Positions 1 through 6,846 of a stretch of 29,857 nt of DNA are shown piece by piece. Where the stretch lies: positions 1 through 29,857 of the IMG/VR virus record IMGVR_UViG_3300035698_013344. One strand, given 5' to 3'. How positions within the stretch are numbered: the first letter of the stretch is position 1; every line of letters starts with the position of its first letter. The notes beneath the pieces are model-generated. The model did no database searches. It worked only from the letters and a program-made list of their open reading frames with translations, and had not been told where the DNA came from. The translations under genes and the position numbers were made by a program. The stretch is from a virus.

Positions 1-123
1 GTGGCGTGGGCTGCGGCGGGGGATGCGGCGAGGGATGCGGCGGGGGATGTGGAAATGCAGTGGCAATCGGAGAGAGTCCGCGCCATCCTCAACCGCGCCG
101 AGCCAGAGAAAAAGGAGGGGTGA
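1..123 (+). CDS. Ala-rich protein, C-terminal end only (5' truncated by window edge)
   Basis: Reading from base 1 there is an open frame ending at TGA 121-123. The visible part is about 40 residues: an Ala/Gly/Asp/Arg-rich stretch (AAGDAARDAAGD) followed by a more ordinary tail (QWQSERVRAILNRAEPEKKEG, shortened here to its core). The Ala-rich part is encoded by three 12-base direct repeats. Small phage proteins with Trp-Ala-rich repeats followed by a Gln-Trp-Gln segment are common and mostly of unknown function; the resemblance is from memory and no function is assigned. The TGA overlaps the ATG of the next gene (TGATG), the junction type used throughout this window, which supports this frame. 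The start lies outside the window. Confidence 0.65.
   Translation: MAWAAAGDAARDAAGDVEMQWQSERVRAILNRAEPEKKEG
13..48 (+). repeat. Three tandem 12-bp GC-rich repeats
   Basis: GCGGCGGGGGAT occurs at 13-24 and 37-48, with a one-base variant (GCGGCGAGGGAT) at 25-36. In the frame that stops at 123 it encodes Ala-Ala-Gly/Arg-Asp units. In the frame of the next gene it would give Gly/Cys-rich nonsense. Confidence 0.8.
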
Positions 124-668
124 TGGACGCGACGTATGAATGGTGGGTGCGAGTATTATTCTTTCTTGGTGGTGTAGTCATCGGCAGCATGATGGCGGGC
201 CTGGCCTCGGTGCTCAGATTAAGACGGCAGAAAAGGCGTTATCTCGAAATGTTCGATGACGAGCCCGAGAAAGAGGTGGAATGCTTTGACCCCCAACGTT
301 GCTCCAATTGTGGCAAGGATGTTGACGAGGCACCGCACCGGATAACGGGGGGTCATGCCGATCCAGACGAATGGTTCTGTTCATCGTATTGTTACGATGA
401 ACACGGAGAACTCGGCTGTCCGTTTGAAACGGGAGATCGGTACAGGGATGGACCGCCGCCAATTGAGCCAGAGAAGACTATTGATGGTCTGACCGAGGCC
501 GACCTGTTGGAAATACTGAGATTAGCAAAAATGGCACCATTGTCTGAAGCATCAGAAGAGGGCTGTCGCCGGTTCCAAGAGTTGCTAGATGTCACGATAC
601 CAACTGCCGATGATTACAATCAAAGGCTTTGTCTCGGGCCGCTCAAGCCAAAGAAAGGGTTGAATTGA
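123..668 (+). CDS. Membrane-anchored protein with a zinc-ribbon-like Cys cluster
   Basis: This is a 181-aa protein. The ATG at 123 is preceded by a strong AAGGAGGGG and overlaps the upstream stop, so it is preferred over a longer in-frame extension to base 6 that would read Gly/Cys-rich repeat. Residues about 8-31 form one hydrophobic segment (FFLGGVVIGSMMAGL), followed by a basic stop-transfer stretch (RLRRQKRR), suggesting an N-out single-pass anchor with a cytoplasmic domain. That domain has CSNC and WFCSSYC, a C-x2-C plus C-x3-C arrangement expected to bind zinc. The C-terminal third is charged and probably helical. No family was recognised, and the function is unknown. Confidence 0.75.
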   Translation: MDATYEWWVRVLFFLGGVVIGSMMAGLASVLRLRRQKRRYLEMFDDEPEKEVECFDPQRCSNCGKDVDEAPHRITGGHADPDEWFCSSYCYDEHGELGCPFETGDRYRDGPPPIEPEKTIDGLTEADLLEILRLAKMAPLSEASEEGCRRFQELLDVTIPTADDYNQRLCLGPLKPKKGLN

Positions 669-844
669 TGCCAATAATCACAAGGGTAGGTTTGTTTCTG
701 TCCGGGGTGGTAGTGGCCATCAATCTGACTCGGCTCATAGAGGTAGATCGGAACTATGAGGCGGCGTGGTGGAAGGTCGGGGCAGCGGGTGCTATCGCAG
801 TGTTCTGCCTTGTGCTGTCGATGGGGAAGAGAAAAGCTAGATAA
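668..844 (+). CDS. Small two-helix membrane protein
   Basis: This is a 58-aa protein starting at ATG 668, which overlaps the TGA of the preceding gene (TGATG) behind AAAGGG. A longer start at 629 exists but lies deep inside the upstream gene and has a polar leader. Two hydrophobic segments are visible: residues about 6-20 (VGLFLSGVVVAI) and about 37-52 (AAGAIAVFCLVLSM), with a short polar loop and a basic C-terminus (GKRKAR). Size and topology fit a holin-like or accessory membrane peptide, but no lysin gene is beside it and no family motif was seen. It is called only a small membrane protein. Confidence 0.6.
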   Translation: MPIITRVGLFLSGVVVAINLTRLIEVDRNYEAAWWKVGAAGAIAVFCLVLSMGKRKAR

Positions 845-922
845 CCGAGTTCTAAGTTTTCTTTTGGCAACAAATAGTGTCAAAATGGCGGGGTCCAGAG
901 ACTAATAGAACACCCCCTTTGT

Positions 923-1087
923 ATGTATGCTGAAAATCGCGGAGGAGTAGAGAGTAACAGGACTGTGGTAGGAGTGAGGGTATTGGTGAACTCAGTTGTA
1001 TCGTATGTGATAGATGCTGCGCTTGATTGCATAATTGTTTTTCCAATGCCCCGTTTTTCAAGATTTGAAAAAAAAAGAAAGCGATAG
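923..1087 (+). CDS. Possible 54-aa small protein (weak)
   Basis: The open frame from ATG 923 to TAG 1085-1087 encodes 54 residues with a hydrophobic middle (VVSYVIDAALDCIIVF) and a very basic end (FEKKRKR). The ATG at 923 has no Shine-Dalgarno. A GTG at 986 does have a good one (AGGAGTGAGGG) and would give about 33 residues. Composition is protein-like but the evidence is thin. It could equally be chance in the intergenic region. Confidence 0.25.
   Translation: MYAENRGGVESNRTVVGVRVLVNSVVSYVIDAALDCIIVFPMPRFSRFEKKRKR
1054..1072. repeat. AT-rich inverted repeat (8-bp arms)
   Basis: TTTTTCAA at 1054-1061 and TTGAAAAA at 1065-1072 are perfect inverted copies around a 3-base loop. The structure is T-rich on one side and A-rich on the other, and could end transcription weakly in either direction. 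Confidence 0.45.
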
Positions 1088-1099
1088 TTTGTTCATGAG

Positions 1100-1126
1100 C
1101 GGGCCGTGGCGAGTAGCTGTGGCCCG
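1100..1126. repeat. GC-rich inverted repeat (6-bp arms, 15-base loop)
   Basis: CGGGCC at 1100-1105 pairs with GGCCCG at 1121-1126. No T-run follows on the + strand, so it is not a standard intrinsic terminator. Confidence 0.4.
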
Positions 1127-1151
1127 GAAACATGCTAGGTATAAGGGTTTG

Positions 1152-1164
1152 ACAGCAGTGCTGT
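1152..1164. promoter_or_regulatory. Palindrome ACAGCA-G-TGCTGT, operator-like
   Basis: This is a perfect palindrome with 6-bp arms around one base, about 37 bases upstream of the TATAAT box. Its A-rich right flank rules out a + strand terminator. Position and symmetry suit a dimeric regulator site, which is inference only. Confidence 0.35.
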
Positions 1165-1179
1165 GAAAAAAACAAAACC

Positions 1180-1206
1180 TTGAAAATTTCGAGAAATCAC
1201 TATAAT
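1180..1206 (+). promoter_or_regulatory. Candidate sigma70-like promoter upstream of the 1241 gene
   Basis: TTGAAA at 1180-1185 and a perfect TATAAT at 1201-1206 are separated by 15 bases, slightly shorter than the preferred 16-18. The site is 35 bases before the ATG at 1241, in the only large intergenic gap of the window. No T4-type late promoter (TATAAATA) was seen here. Confidence 0.45.
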
Positions 1207-1240
1207 GGGGTATGTATATCATGTCGAAAGGTAGTCACTA

Positions 1241-2374
1241 ATGCTGGGTAACGTTGTAAGACAGGCATCGCTTTTTGATGACGATTCTGCCAGCAGTTCT
1301 TTAAGAAGGAAGAAGGAACCCTGGCAGGGAATGTACATCGAGGCATCCGTGGATGGACCACGGCATTTTGTGTCTGGAGAGACTGGCAAACTGAGATGTA
1401 GCTGTGGGAAGTCCGAGTGTGTGCATACGGAGATTGGTGAGGATATTCTGTTTGGGGACGGCACCGTCTTTGGTGCGAGATTCATCTGCAAATCTGGCAT
1501 GCACAAGGAGCTTAGGCTTGAGAACGCCAAGGAGGCCATCTGTTGGTCTGCTTGGTTCAGGAGGTTTTGGGGGAACAAGGCTCCGCTGAACTACATGAGA
1601 AAGATCTGGTCTGAGGAGACTTGCAATCTGGATCTCATGGTCATGCTCGACAAGGTTGAAGATCCCGAGATGGGCATTCGAATGTTTTGTGCCTCGCGCA
1701 AGAGGTGGGAGTTCGAACAGTCCAAGAAGGCGTTCATCGCGTTCGGTAAGGGCATGGAGCAAGCCAAGAGGGGAATATCGGATAAGACTGCCGGTGACAC
1801 CGAAAGGCTGAGAAAGCTTTTCTTCCGAGATATGATTACGATGGCGGCACTTTCCTGGGCACTTGAGGAAGGTGATAGTGAGGAGCATGACCTTGATGCG
1901 ATTTTGGGGGCGTTGCAGGTAGAGCTTGTCCATAGATTGCAAGATGCGCACAAGCTAAGTGATGATCAATCCAGGGTGATGTTGAAACGTCTTCGTGGAC
2001 CCCATGAGGATGAGGAGACGATCCTGGCGATGTTGTACTTCGACACGTTCTCATCAGAAATGAATGAGTTCAGGGATAAGAGCATCGAGTCGGTTGCTGA
2101 CGTGTATCTTCCCTTCCCAAAATCGTATGTGATGGATTATCACACTGCCAGGGGGAAGGCTGTTTATCGAAAGTGGCTCAAGAACGGGAACAGGATAGTT
2201 CTCGAACAAGATCTCGGCCCAATCGATGTCAGATACTCTGGTGGCGGCATGGCCACGTACTGGAGATATTGTGCGTGGGAGAAGTATGGAACGATACTCA
2301 TGTCGTGGAAGGATGTGATTCCGACAAAAGAGATGAGAGCAGATGCTCGTGGGGCGAAATGGTGGGATGAATGA
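1241..2374 (+). CDS. Unknown protein with SWIM-like CxCx4CxH cluster
   Basis: This is a 377-aa protein. ATG 1241 is preceded by GAAAGG, and the stop overlaps the next start (ATGA). Around residues 52-62 it has CSCGKSECVH, a C-x-C-x4-C-x-H pattern following a beta-like stretch (GPRHFVSGETGKLRC). This resembles SWIM zinc fingers, although the spacing is shorter than the usual six or more residues. The middle is helical and charged. The C-terminal 110 residues contain FPKSYVMDYHTARGK and a Gly-rich YSGGGMATYWRYC segment. The D-x-H-T-x-x-G pattern vaguely recalls some replication-associated protein tails, but no ATPase is present and little weight is given to that. It may be cotranscribed with the glycan cassette, but its role is unknown. 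Confidence 0.75.
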   Translation: MLGNVVRQASLFDDDSASSSLRRKKEPWQGMYIEASVDGPRHFVSGETGKLRCSCGKSECVHTEIGEDILFGDGTVFGARFICKSGMHKELRLENAKEAICWSAWFRRFWGNKAPLNYMRKIWSEETCNLDLMVMLDKVEDPEMGIRMFCASRKRWEFEQSKKAFIAFGKGMEQAKRGISDKTAGDTERLRKLFFRDMITMAALSWALEEGDSEEHDLDAILGALQVELVHRLQDAHKLSDDQSRVMLKRLRGPHEDEETILAMLYFDTFSSEMNEFRDKSIESVADVYLPFPKSYVMDYHTARGKAVYRKWLKNGNRIVLEQDLGPIDVRYSGGGMATYWRYCAWEKYGTILMSWKDVIPTKEMRADARGAKWWDE

Positions 2375-3807
2375 AATACAGAATCGCCTATATTCCAGAG
2401 TTCTACACCAGCAACGATCTGTCAGGCATTTCAGTCATATCGTACATCATCGATCTCATGAGTGGATTGCAATCGATTGCGCCGTCATTCTGCGACGTGA
2501 TAGTCCCGCCCCACAAATCGGTCATACACTGGGAGGATGACCTTTTCCCATCGGCATATTTCGCTGAGAGGCCATTCAACCACAGCTACATCGCGAATGT
2601 CATCCACCCGCCGATCACCGTCCAGACGATGGAATTTCTCAAGCAGAACTGGTGCTATGACTTCGTTCTCAACAACAAGTACGAGCACACTGCCAGCATA
2701 CCGACTGCGATGATCTCCGCTCCAGGTAGATTCCAAATAGTGCTAGAGCACCCGGTGGTGACTCTCCAGGGTGAGACGTGTGTTGATAGCAGGTTGCCTC
2801 ACCTGTCGTGTGATGCTGGCAAGGCCATGACACTCAGTTCCCTAATGACCGGTCCCGTGATCGTTCTCACCGAACAGGATAGAAAGGCTGTCGTGGATGG
2901 TGCCAGTGTTCTTTCCCCGGTTCTCAGAGCGAAGATGAAAGAGCGCGTACACATCTTGCCACCTCCAGTTGATTACGGTTTGATCGATTCCCGTGCAGAA
3001 CACTATGCCACGCACAGGAAGCGGAGGAGTGATGTCGGTTCAGTAAACGTCTTCCATGGCGGGTCGCTTGAGGGCAAGAGGCATCTGGGCGATATGGTCA
3101 AAGCGGTGTCGAAGGTCAACACAATACTGCCCACATCGGTCAAGTTCGTAATAACCACTCAAAAGGATTCTGGCGGGCGTTCGCCGTACAATGACCCGGT
3201 GGTTGAATATAGGGACCGGATTGGACGGGACAGCTTCCTCAACGCGCTCAAAGATGGTGACATTCTTTGGTGTGGTTCTGACTACGAAGGGACAGGGCTG
3301 GCGTACATGGAAGCTATCAGAAGCGGGATGATCCCCATCTTCATAGATGCCCCGTGGATCAGGGAACGGATCCCTGCCGACTACCCATACGTGGTCAAGA
3401 ACCTGGATAACCTGGCAAAAGTGCTGATGCACGTGATCAAAAACATGGATGAGGCTCGGGTTGTTGCCGAATCGTTGCGAGAGTACCAGGGAGAAGACTG
3501 GTCGGCGGCTAATTCGGCGCGGTGCTTCGATAGGGTCATGGGTCCGTACACGCAAGCGTGGAGGGAGAAGAACTTCGACATCATAAGGGGCCAGTTCTGG
3601 GTGGAACTCTTGCGGAATGGTTTGGATAGAAACAGCCAACCCAAATCTGTCAGTTTGGCTGATGCTCACAAATTCATGGCGAAGGAGAGTAACAAGGGCG
3701 AGAAGCTATCTTTCGTGAAGGACTACGCTTTGAGAACTGCGATGTTGGGCCTGGGGTACGAGGATACATGTGACTCGATAGTACCGACATTTGAACGGGT
3801 GAACTAA
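2371..3807 (+). CDS. GT-B fold glycosyltransferase (GT4-like), first copy
   Basis: This is a 478-aa protein starting at ATG 2371, overlapping the previous stop (ATGA). The C-terminal Rossmann half is clear: a beta-strand and loop at 227-238 (VFHGGSLEGKRHL), then the family signature at 302-322 (GSDYEGTGLAYMEAIRSGM), where Glu and the E-A-x-x-S-G-x-x-P pattern bind the nucleotide-sugar in GT4-type enzymes. The N-terminal acceptor half is divergent. After the GT domain there is an extension of about 90 residues whose end (LGYEDTCDSIVPTFERV) is mirrored in the neighbouring GT-B protein. It is probably a cytoplasmic enzyme moving a sugar from an activated donor to a phage- or host-derived acceptor. 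Donor and acceptor cannot be read from the sequence. Confidence 0.8.
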   Translation: MKYRIAYIPEFYTSNDLSGISVISYIIDLMSGLQSIAPSFCDVIVPPHKSVIHWEDDLFPSAYFAERPFNHSYIANVIHPPITVQTMEFLKQNWCYDFVLNNKYEHTASIPTAMISAPGRFQIVLEHPVVTLQGETCVDSRLPHLSCDAGKAMTLSSLMTGPVIVLTEQDRKAVVDGASVLSPVLRAKMKERVHILPPPVDYGLIDSRAEHYATHRKRRSDVGSVNVFHGGSLEGKRHLGDMVKAVSKVNTILPTSVKFVITTQKDSGGRSPYNDPVVEYRDRIGRDSFLNALKDGDILWCGSDYEGTGLAYMEAIRSGMIPIFIDAPWIRERIPADYPYVVKNLDNLAKVLMHVIKNMDEARVVAESLREYQGEDWSAANSARCFDRVMGPYTQAWREKNFDIIRGQFWVELLRNGLDRNSQPKSVSLADAHKFMAKESNKGEKLSFVKDYALRTAMLGLGYEDTCDSIVPTFERVN

Positions 3808-3854
3808 AAAAAATTTCCCGAGATAAAACGAAGTCTTGGTTCTGAAAGCTGAAA

Positions 3855-5297
3855 ATGAGACTATTACTAATACCGCGAATCAGTGAGGTGACGAAGGGTC
3901 AGTCAACGACAATACAGACTGTGGCGTTTGTGCGAAGTGTTATCGAGTGTGACCCACATGCCCGTGTTGACATTGTGATGAGCGAGAAGTTTGCTGGAGA
4001 GAAGTGGATACATCGCTACTTGCCACCAGATTGGCCTCATCACGACCGGGTAGGTTTCATACACCTGGACCTTGGATATACGGAAGCCAGGAAGATGGGG
4101 TTCACGGCGGGCTTTGAATTGTACAAGTTCATGAAACCCACTGGCGGTGACAGATTCTTCTATGACGCGGTGATAAGCACGGCATTCGCCTCGCATCCAC
4201 AAATCCGATCCTTCCTCCAGCGTGACTGGTCCAAGGCCATGAAGCGAACCGTTCCGCTCATAGGATGGTCGCTTTGGACTGCGACTGAAGATTCGCGCAA
4301 CATGTGGAAAATATTTACGAGCAGCAAGTACGATGTGCTGTCCGAGGTCATGGGGTCGATGGTGAGTGACTTGCTGGTGTTCGAGTCAGAGATAGTGAAG
4401 AAGGAGCACCTAACCACGTACCGCAAGTATCTGAAGCCCACGGTCATTGGCGAGATCATGGATAGATCGATAGTCGCAAGCAACGGTGCCCAGACAGACC
4501 GAATACCCGTCAAGACCGAGTACAGGGATCCCCCAAGAGCCTTGTTCTCTGGATACTACAATGAACATGGGGAATGTGTGGCCAAGGCCATGCTGGATGC
4601 CTATCGTGCTGGTAAGATCTCGTCGATGACCTTCAACTTCTTTGGTCATGAGCGCAAGGAGCAACCACCAGAATGGCTCATCAATGAGGCTGCTTCGAAT
4701 CCGAACGTGACGATCACTGGCAATATTCCATTCAGTGAGTATTTGGAAATGTTAGGCGATCACGAAATATTCGGCAGCATGACATACGACGGGACGTATG
4801 GAATTCGGTTTGCAGAGGCAATGGCCGCAGGACTTCTGCCCGTGGTGCATAGCACGTTGAAGGAAACATTCTTGCCCAGCGACTATCCATTTCACACGGA
4901 TTCGCCATCGAAGTTCAGGGAAGTGTTCTTTGCCGCTCTAGCAGAGCTGTTGTCGGGTCCAGATATGGCAATTGCCGTGGCGAAGCGTATAAGAGAACTG
5001 CACGACACCAGCACGAACATGGCGTCCATGTACAAGGCCATAGGTGACGTGGTTCTCGGTAAACGGTCTGAGATGACCTACAAACCGTATTGGGAGGCGG
5101 TTAAGGAGGCCATGGCCGATGCGCCGGATGAGATTGGGCACGATGATGCCTGTAAAAGAATTGCAGTTTTGACTCGAAACAAATTGCAACTAAGCAAGAA
5201 CGCCATGTTTCCCCCTGGCTGTATAAGATGGGCGATTCTGGATTGTGGCTTTGAAGATGTGGGCGGCGACACACCTGTCTACAGGAGGATACGATGA
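3855..5297 (+). CDS. GT-B fold glycosyltransferase (GT4-like), second copy
   Basis: This is a 480-aa protein starting at ATG 3855 after the only sizeable gap (47 bases) in the cassette; its ribosome-binding site is weak. Residues about 226-330 hold the C-terminal GT-B half: RALFSGYYNEHGE, a strand/loop VTITGNIPFSEYLEML, then DGTYGIRFAEAMAAGLLPVV at 312-331, the E-A-x-x-x-G-x-x-P signature. The N-terminal half has a beta-alpha start (LLLIPRISEVTKGQST). The tail (LDCGFEDVGGDTPVYRRI) parallels the tail of the 2371 protein, so the two are likely divergent paralogs with a shared accessory C-terminal domain. The stop overlaps the deacetylase start (ATGA), coupling it to the rest of the cassette. 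Confidence 0.78.
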   Translation: MRLLLIPRISEVTKGQSTTIQTVAFVRSVIECDPHARVDIVMSEKFAGEKWIHRYLPPDWPHHDRVGFIHLDLGYTEARKMGFTAGFELYKFMKPTGGDRFFYDAVISTAFASHPQIRSFLQRDWSKAMKRTVPLIGWSLWTATEDSRNMWKIFTSSKYDVLSEVMGSMVSDLLVFESEIVKKEHLTTYRKYLKPTVIGEIMDRSIVASNGAQTDRIPVKTEYRDPPRALFSGYYNEHGECVAKAMLDAYRAGKISSMTFNFFGHERKEQPPEWLINEAASNPNVTITGNIPFSEYLEMLGDHEIFGSMTYDGTYGIRFAEAMAAGLLPVVHSTLKETFLPSDYPFHTDSPSKFREVFFAALAELLSGPDMAIAVAKRIRELHDTSTNMASMYKAIGDVVLGKRSEMTYKPYWEAVKEAMADAPDEIGHDDACKRIAVLTRNKLQLSKNAMFPPGCIRWAILDCGFEDVGGDTPVYRRIR

Positions 5298-5956
5298 GTA
5301 GGCGTATTTTATTGGTAGCACCCCATGCTGACGACGAATTGTTTGGGGCTGGAGGGACACTGCTGCGAATGAAAGCGCAGGGGCACGTTATCAAATTGGT
5401 GCTAGTTGCCTGTTCGGATATTTTGCTAAACCATCTGGACAGAAAGGTTGCTGGCGATACAAGACGGCGTGAGTTCGAGGAGTCGGCACGTATCCTATCC
5501 ACCGAGGAGTCGATAATTTATTTTATGAAGGACTCGGAATTGGACGCGCAACCGATTGCACAGCTAGTCTCGCACCTGGATCGCGACATTGATGAGTTCA
5601 AGCCGGATGTGATCTTTATTCCAGAGCCAAGCTATCACCAGGATCACCAACATGTGCATCGGGCATGTGTGGCAGCGCTCAGGCCGACAAAAGAACGGTT
5701 GCCATCAAGAATCTTGGCATACGAGGTGCCGACATCCACCGGCATCCAAGATAGGTTTGTGCCAAACGTTTACGTGGATGTATCTGATTTCGTTGAAGAA
5801 AAGAAAAGCGTGCTCAAGGATGTGTACGCGTCTCAATACAGTGCCGAGCGCGGGAAGCTGACCATAGATGGGATGGTGAGGCATGGGAGTTATCGTGGTA
5901 TCGAGGCCGGTCTTGAACACGCGGAAGCATTTCAACTGTTGAGGGAAGTGACATGA
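5294..5956 (+). CDS. PIG-L/LmbE-family zinc-dependent N-deacetylase
   Basis: This is a 220-aa protein. ATG 5294 overlaps the upstream stop and sits behind AGGAGG. The hallmark PHADDE motif is at residues 10-15 (H11, D14 and E15 as in the family P/A-H-P-D-D-E), and the second metal/catalytic motif H115-x-D117-H118-x3-H122 follows in SYHQDHQHVHRA. Length is normal for the family. Known members remove acetyl from N-acetylglucosamine in GPI precursors, mycothiol/bacillithiol precursors, diacetylchitobiose or glycopeptide antibiotics. All recognisable metal ligands are present, so activity is plausible. Beside five glycosyltransferase-type genes it probably frees an amine on an N-acetyl sugar. The substrate is inferred, not shown. 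Confidence 0.88.
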   Translation: MSRRILLVAPHADDELFGAGGTLLRMKAQGHVIKLVLVACSDILLNHLDRKVAGDTRRREFEESARILSTEESIIYFMKDSELDAQPIAQLVSHLDRDIDEFKPDVIFIPEPSYHQDHQHVHRACVAALRPTKERLPSRILAYEVPTSTGIQDRFVPNVYVDVSDFVEEKKSVLKDVYASQYSAERGKLTIDGMVRHGSYRGIEAGLEHAEAFQLLREVT

Positions 5957-6846
5957 AAATTGCCCTGCACGATGAGCATCGATTGCTGGATAGGTTCGAG
6001 TTCTCCAAGCACGTCGAGCTTTCTACCCTGAAGGATGCGGATTGCTTGGTCGCCGTCAATGAGGATCTTGGGTTCGACAAGGGGAAGACAGTGCTGCTCA
6101 TGATGGAGCCCTACGGTGTTGATGGCTCAGAGGAGTATTTCGACCGCTCAGAAGAATACTTGATGTTCGCTACCTATGACCGCTCAAGATGCCGGGAACT
6201 GTTCTTTTGCAAGGATGCGTCTGTTTGGCCCATGGAGCCTGTTCATAGGCTGAGACAGAACACGATGGGATCCCTGAGTGATCGATCTGTCTACTTTGCC
6301 GGTCAAACATTTGGGTCAAAGAGTGATGGGAAAACAATTTATCACCTCAGAAAGAGAATTGTGTCCGGGTTGGAGAAGCGCGGGCTTCATGTCTTTGCCG
6401 TTGGAAGAGGGTTCTCCGGTCAGACGGCGAACAACTTCTCTCGTATCGTGACAGTCAGGGTAGCCAAGATGAGGGAGATTGTTTCCACTGGCACGGCGTT
6501 CGTCCTTTGCATGGAGAACACGATTACGCCCGGTTATGTCAGCGAGAAGTTTCACGACGGCATTTTGTCAAGAAGGGTGCCGTTGTACCTGGGCTGTCCA
6601 AATATCGAAGACTATGTTCCCACGGATATGTTCGTTGATTTGAGAGACTTTTATGACGGGGACACGGTTGATATAGATGGCGTGTTCGACAGATTGATGA
6701 CCATGACGGAAGATGAGTACGGGTCTATTCTCGCCGCTGGAGAATCATGGCTGAACACGTTTGACAATGGTGCGTTCGCGGTGTGGCAGAAACGGATGTG
6801 CCGCCGAATACTGAAATTACTGGGAGTAGAAGGGGTGTCTGAGTGA
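5953..6846 (+). CDS. GT10 fucosyltransferase-like glycosyltransferase, first copy
   Basis: This is a 297-aa protein whose ATG overlaps the deacetylase stop (ATGA). The alpha-1,3-fucosyltransferase C-terminal signature spans residues 183-223: FVLCMENTITPGYVSEKFHD followed by a V-P-L-Y-L-G-x-P-N-I core and YVP. In GT10 enzymes this E-N...GY-x-(S/T)-E-K region binds GDP-fucose or a related GDP-sugar. The N-terminal half (MEPYGVDG at about 51-58) fits the variable acceptor domain. It is shorter than eukaryotic enzymes but near the size of compact bacterial ones, and no transmembrane segment is seen. No GDP-fucose synthesis genes are in the window, so donor supply must come from the host or elsewhere in the genome. 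A paralog lies at 9355. Confidence 0.85.
   Translation: MKIALHDEHRLLDRFEFSKHVELSTLKDADCLVAVNEDLGFDKGKTVLLMMEPYGVDGSEEYFDRSEEYLMFATYDRSRCRELFFCKDASVWPMEPVHRLRQNTMGSLSDRSVYFAGQTFGSKSDGKTIYHLRKRIVSGLEKRGLHVFAVGRGFSGQTANNFSRIVTVRVAKMREIVSTGTAFVLCMENTITPGYVSEKFHDGILSRRVPLYLGCPNIEDYVPTDMFVDLRDFYDGDTVDIDGVFDRLMTMTEDEYGSILAAGESWLNTFDNGAFAVWQKRMCRRILKLLGVEGVSE

Larger units (their letters stand above)
845..1240 (+). other. Intergenic region of about 400 bases with inverted repeats and a candidate promoter
   Basis: No gene of normal size or with a good ribosome-binding site lies here. It contains an 8-bp AT-rich inverted repeat at 1054-1072, a GC-rich 6-bp inverted repeat CGGGCC/GGCCCG at 1100-1126, a 6-bp-armed palindrome ACAGCA-G-TGCTGT at 1152-1164, and a TATAAT box at 1201. 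It is the largest non-coding interval in the window and the likely control region for the long + strand block that follows. A minus-strand open frame across it has no supporting start signal and was not accepted. Confidence 0.6.

Noticed and set aside
6-122. Gly/Cys-rich N-terminal extension of the 123 gene
   Set aside because: It comes from a 12-bp DNA repeat read out of frame. A strong ribosome-binding site and the TGATG overlap place the start at 123, and another frame across the repeat gives a sensible Ala-rich protein end.
852-1175. Minus-strand open frame of 107 codons in the intergenic region
   Set aside because: No Shine-Dalgarno, unusual composition (Phe/Gln/His/Ser-rich), and no other gene on this strand in the window.
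1149-1177. TTGACA at 1149 as a promoter -35 box
   Set aside because: No acceptable -10 element lies 16-18 bases downstream; the good TATAAT is much too far away.
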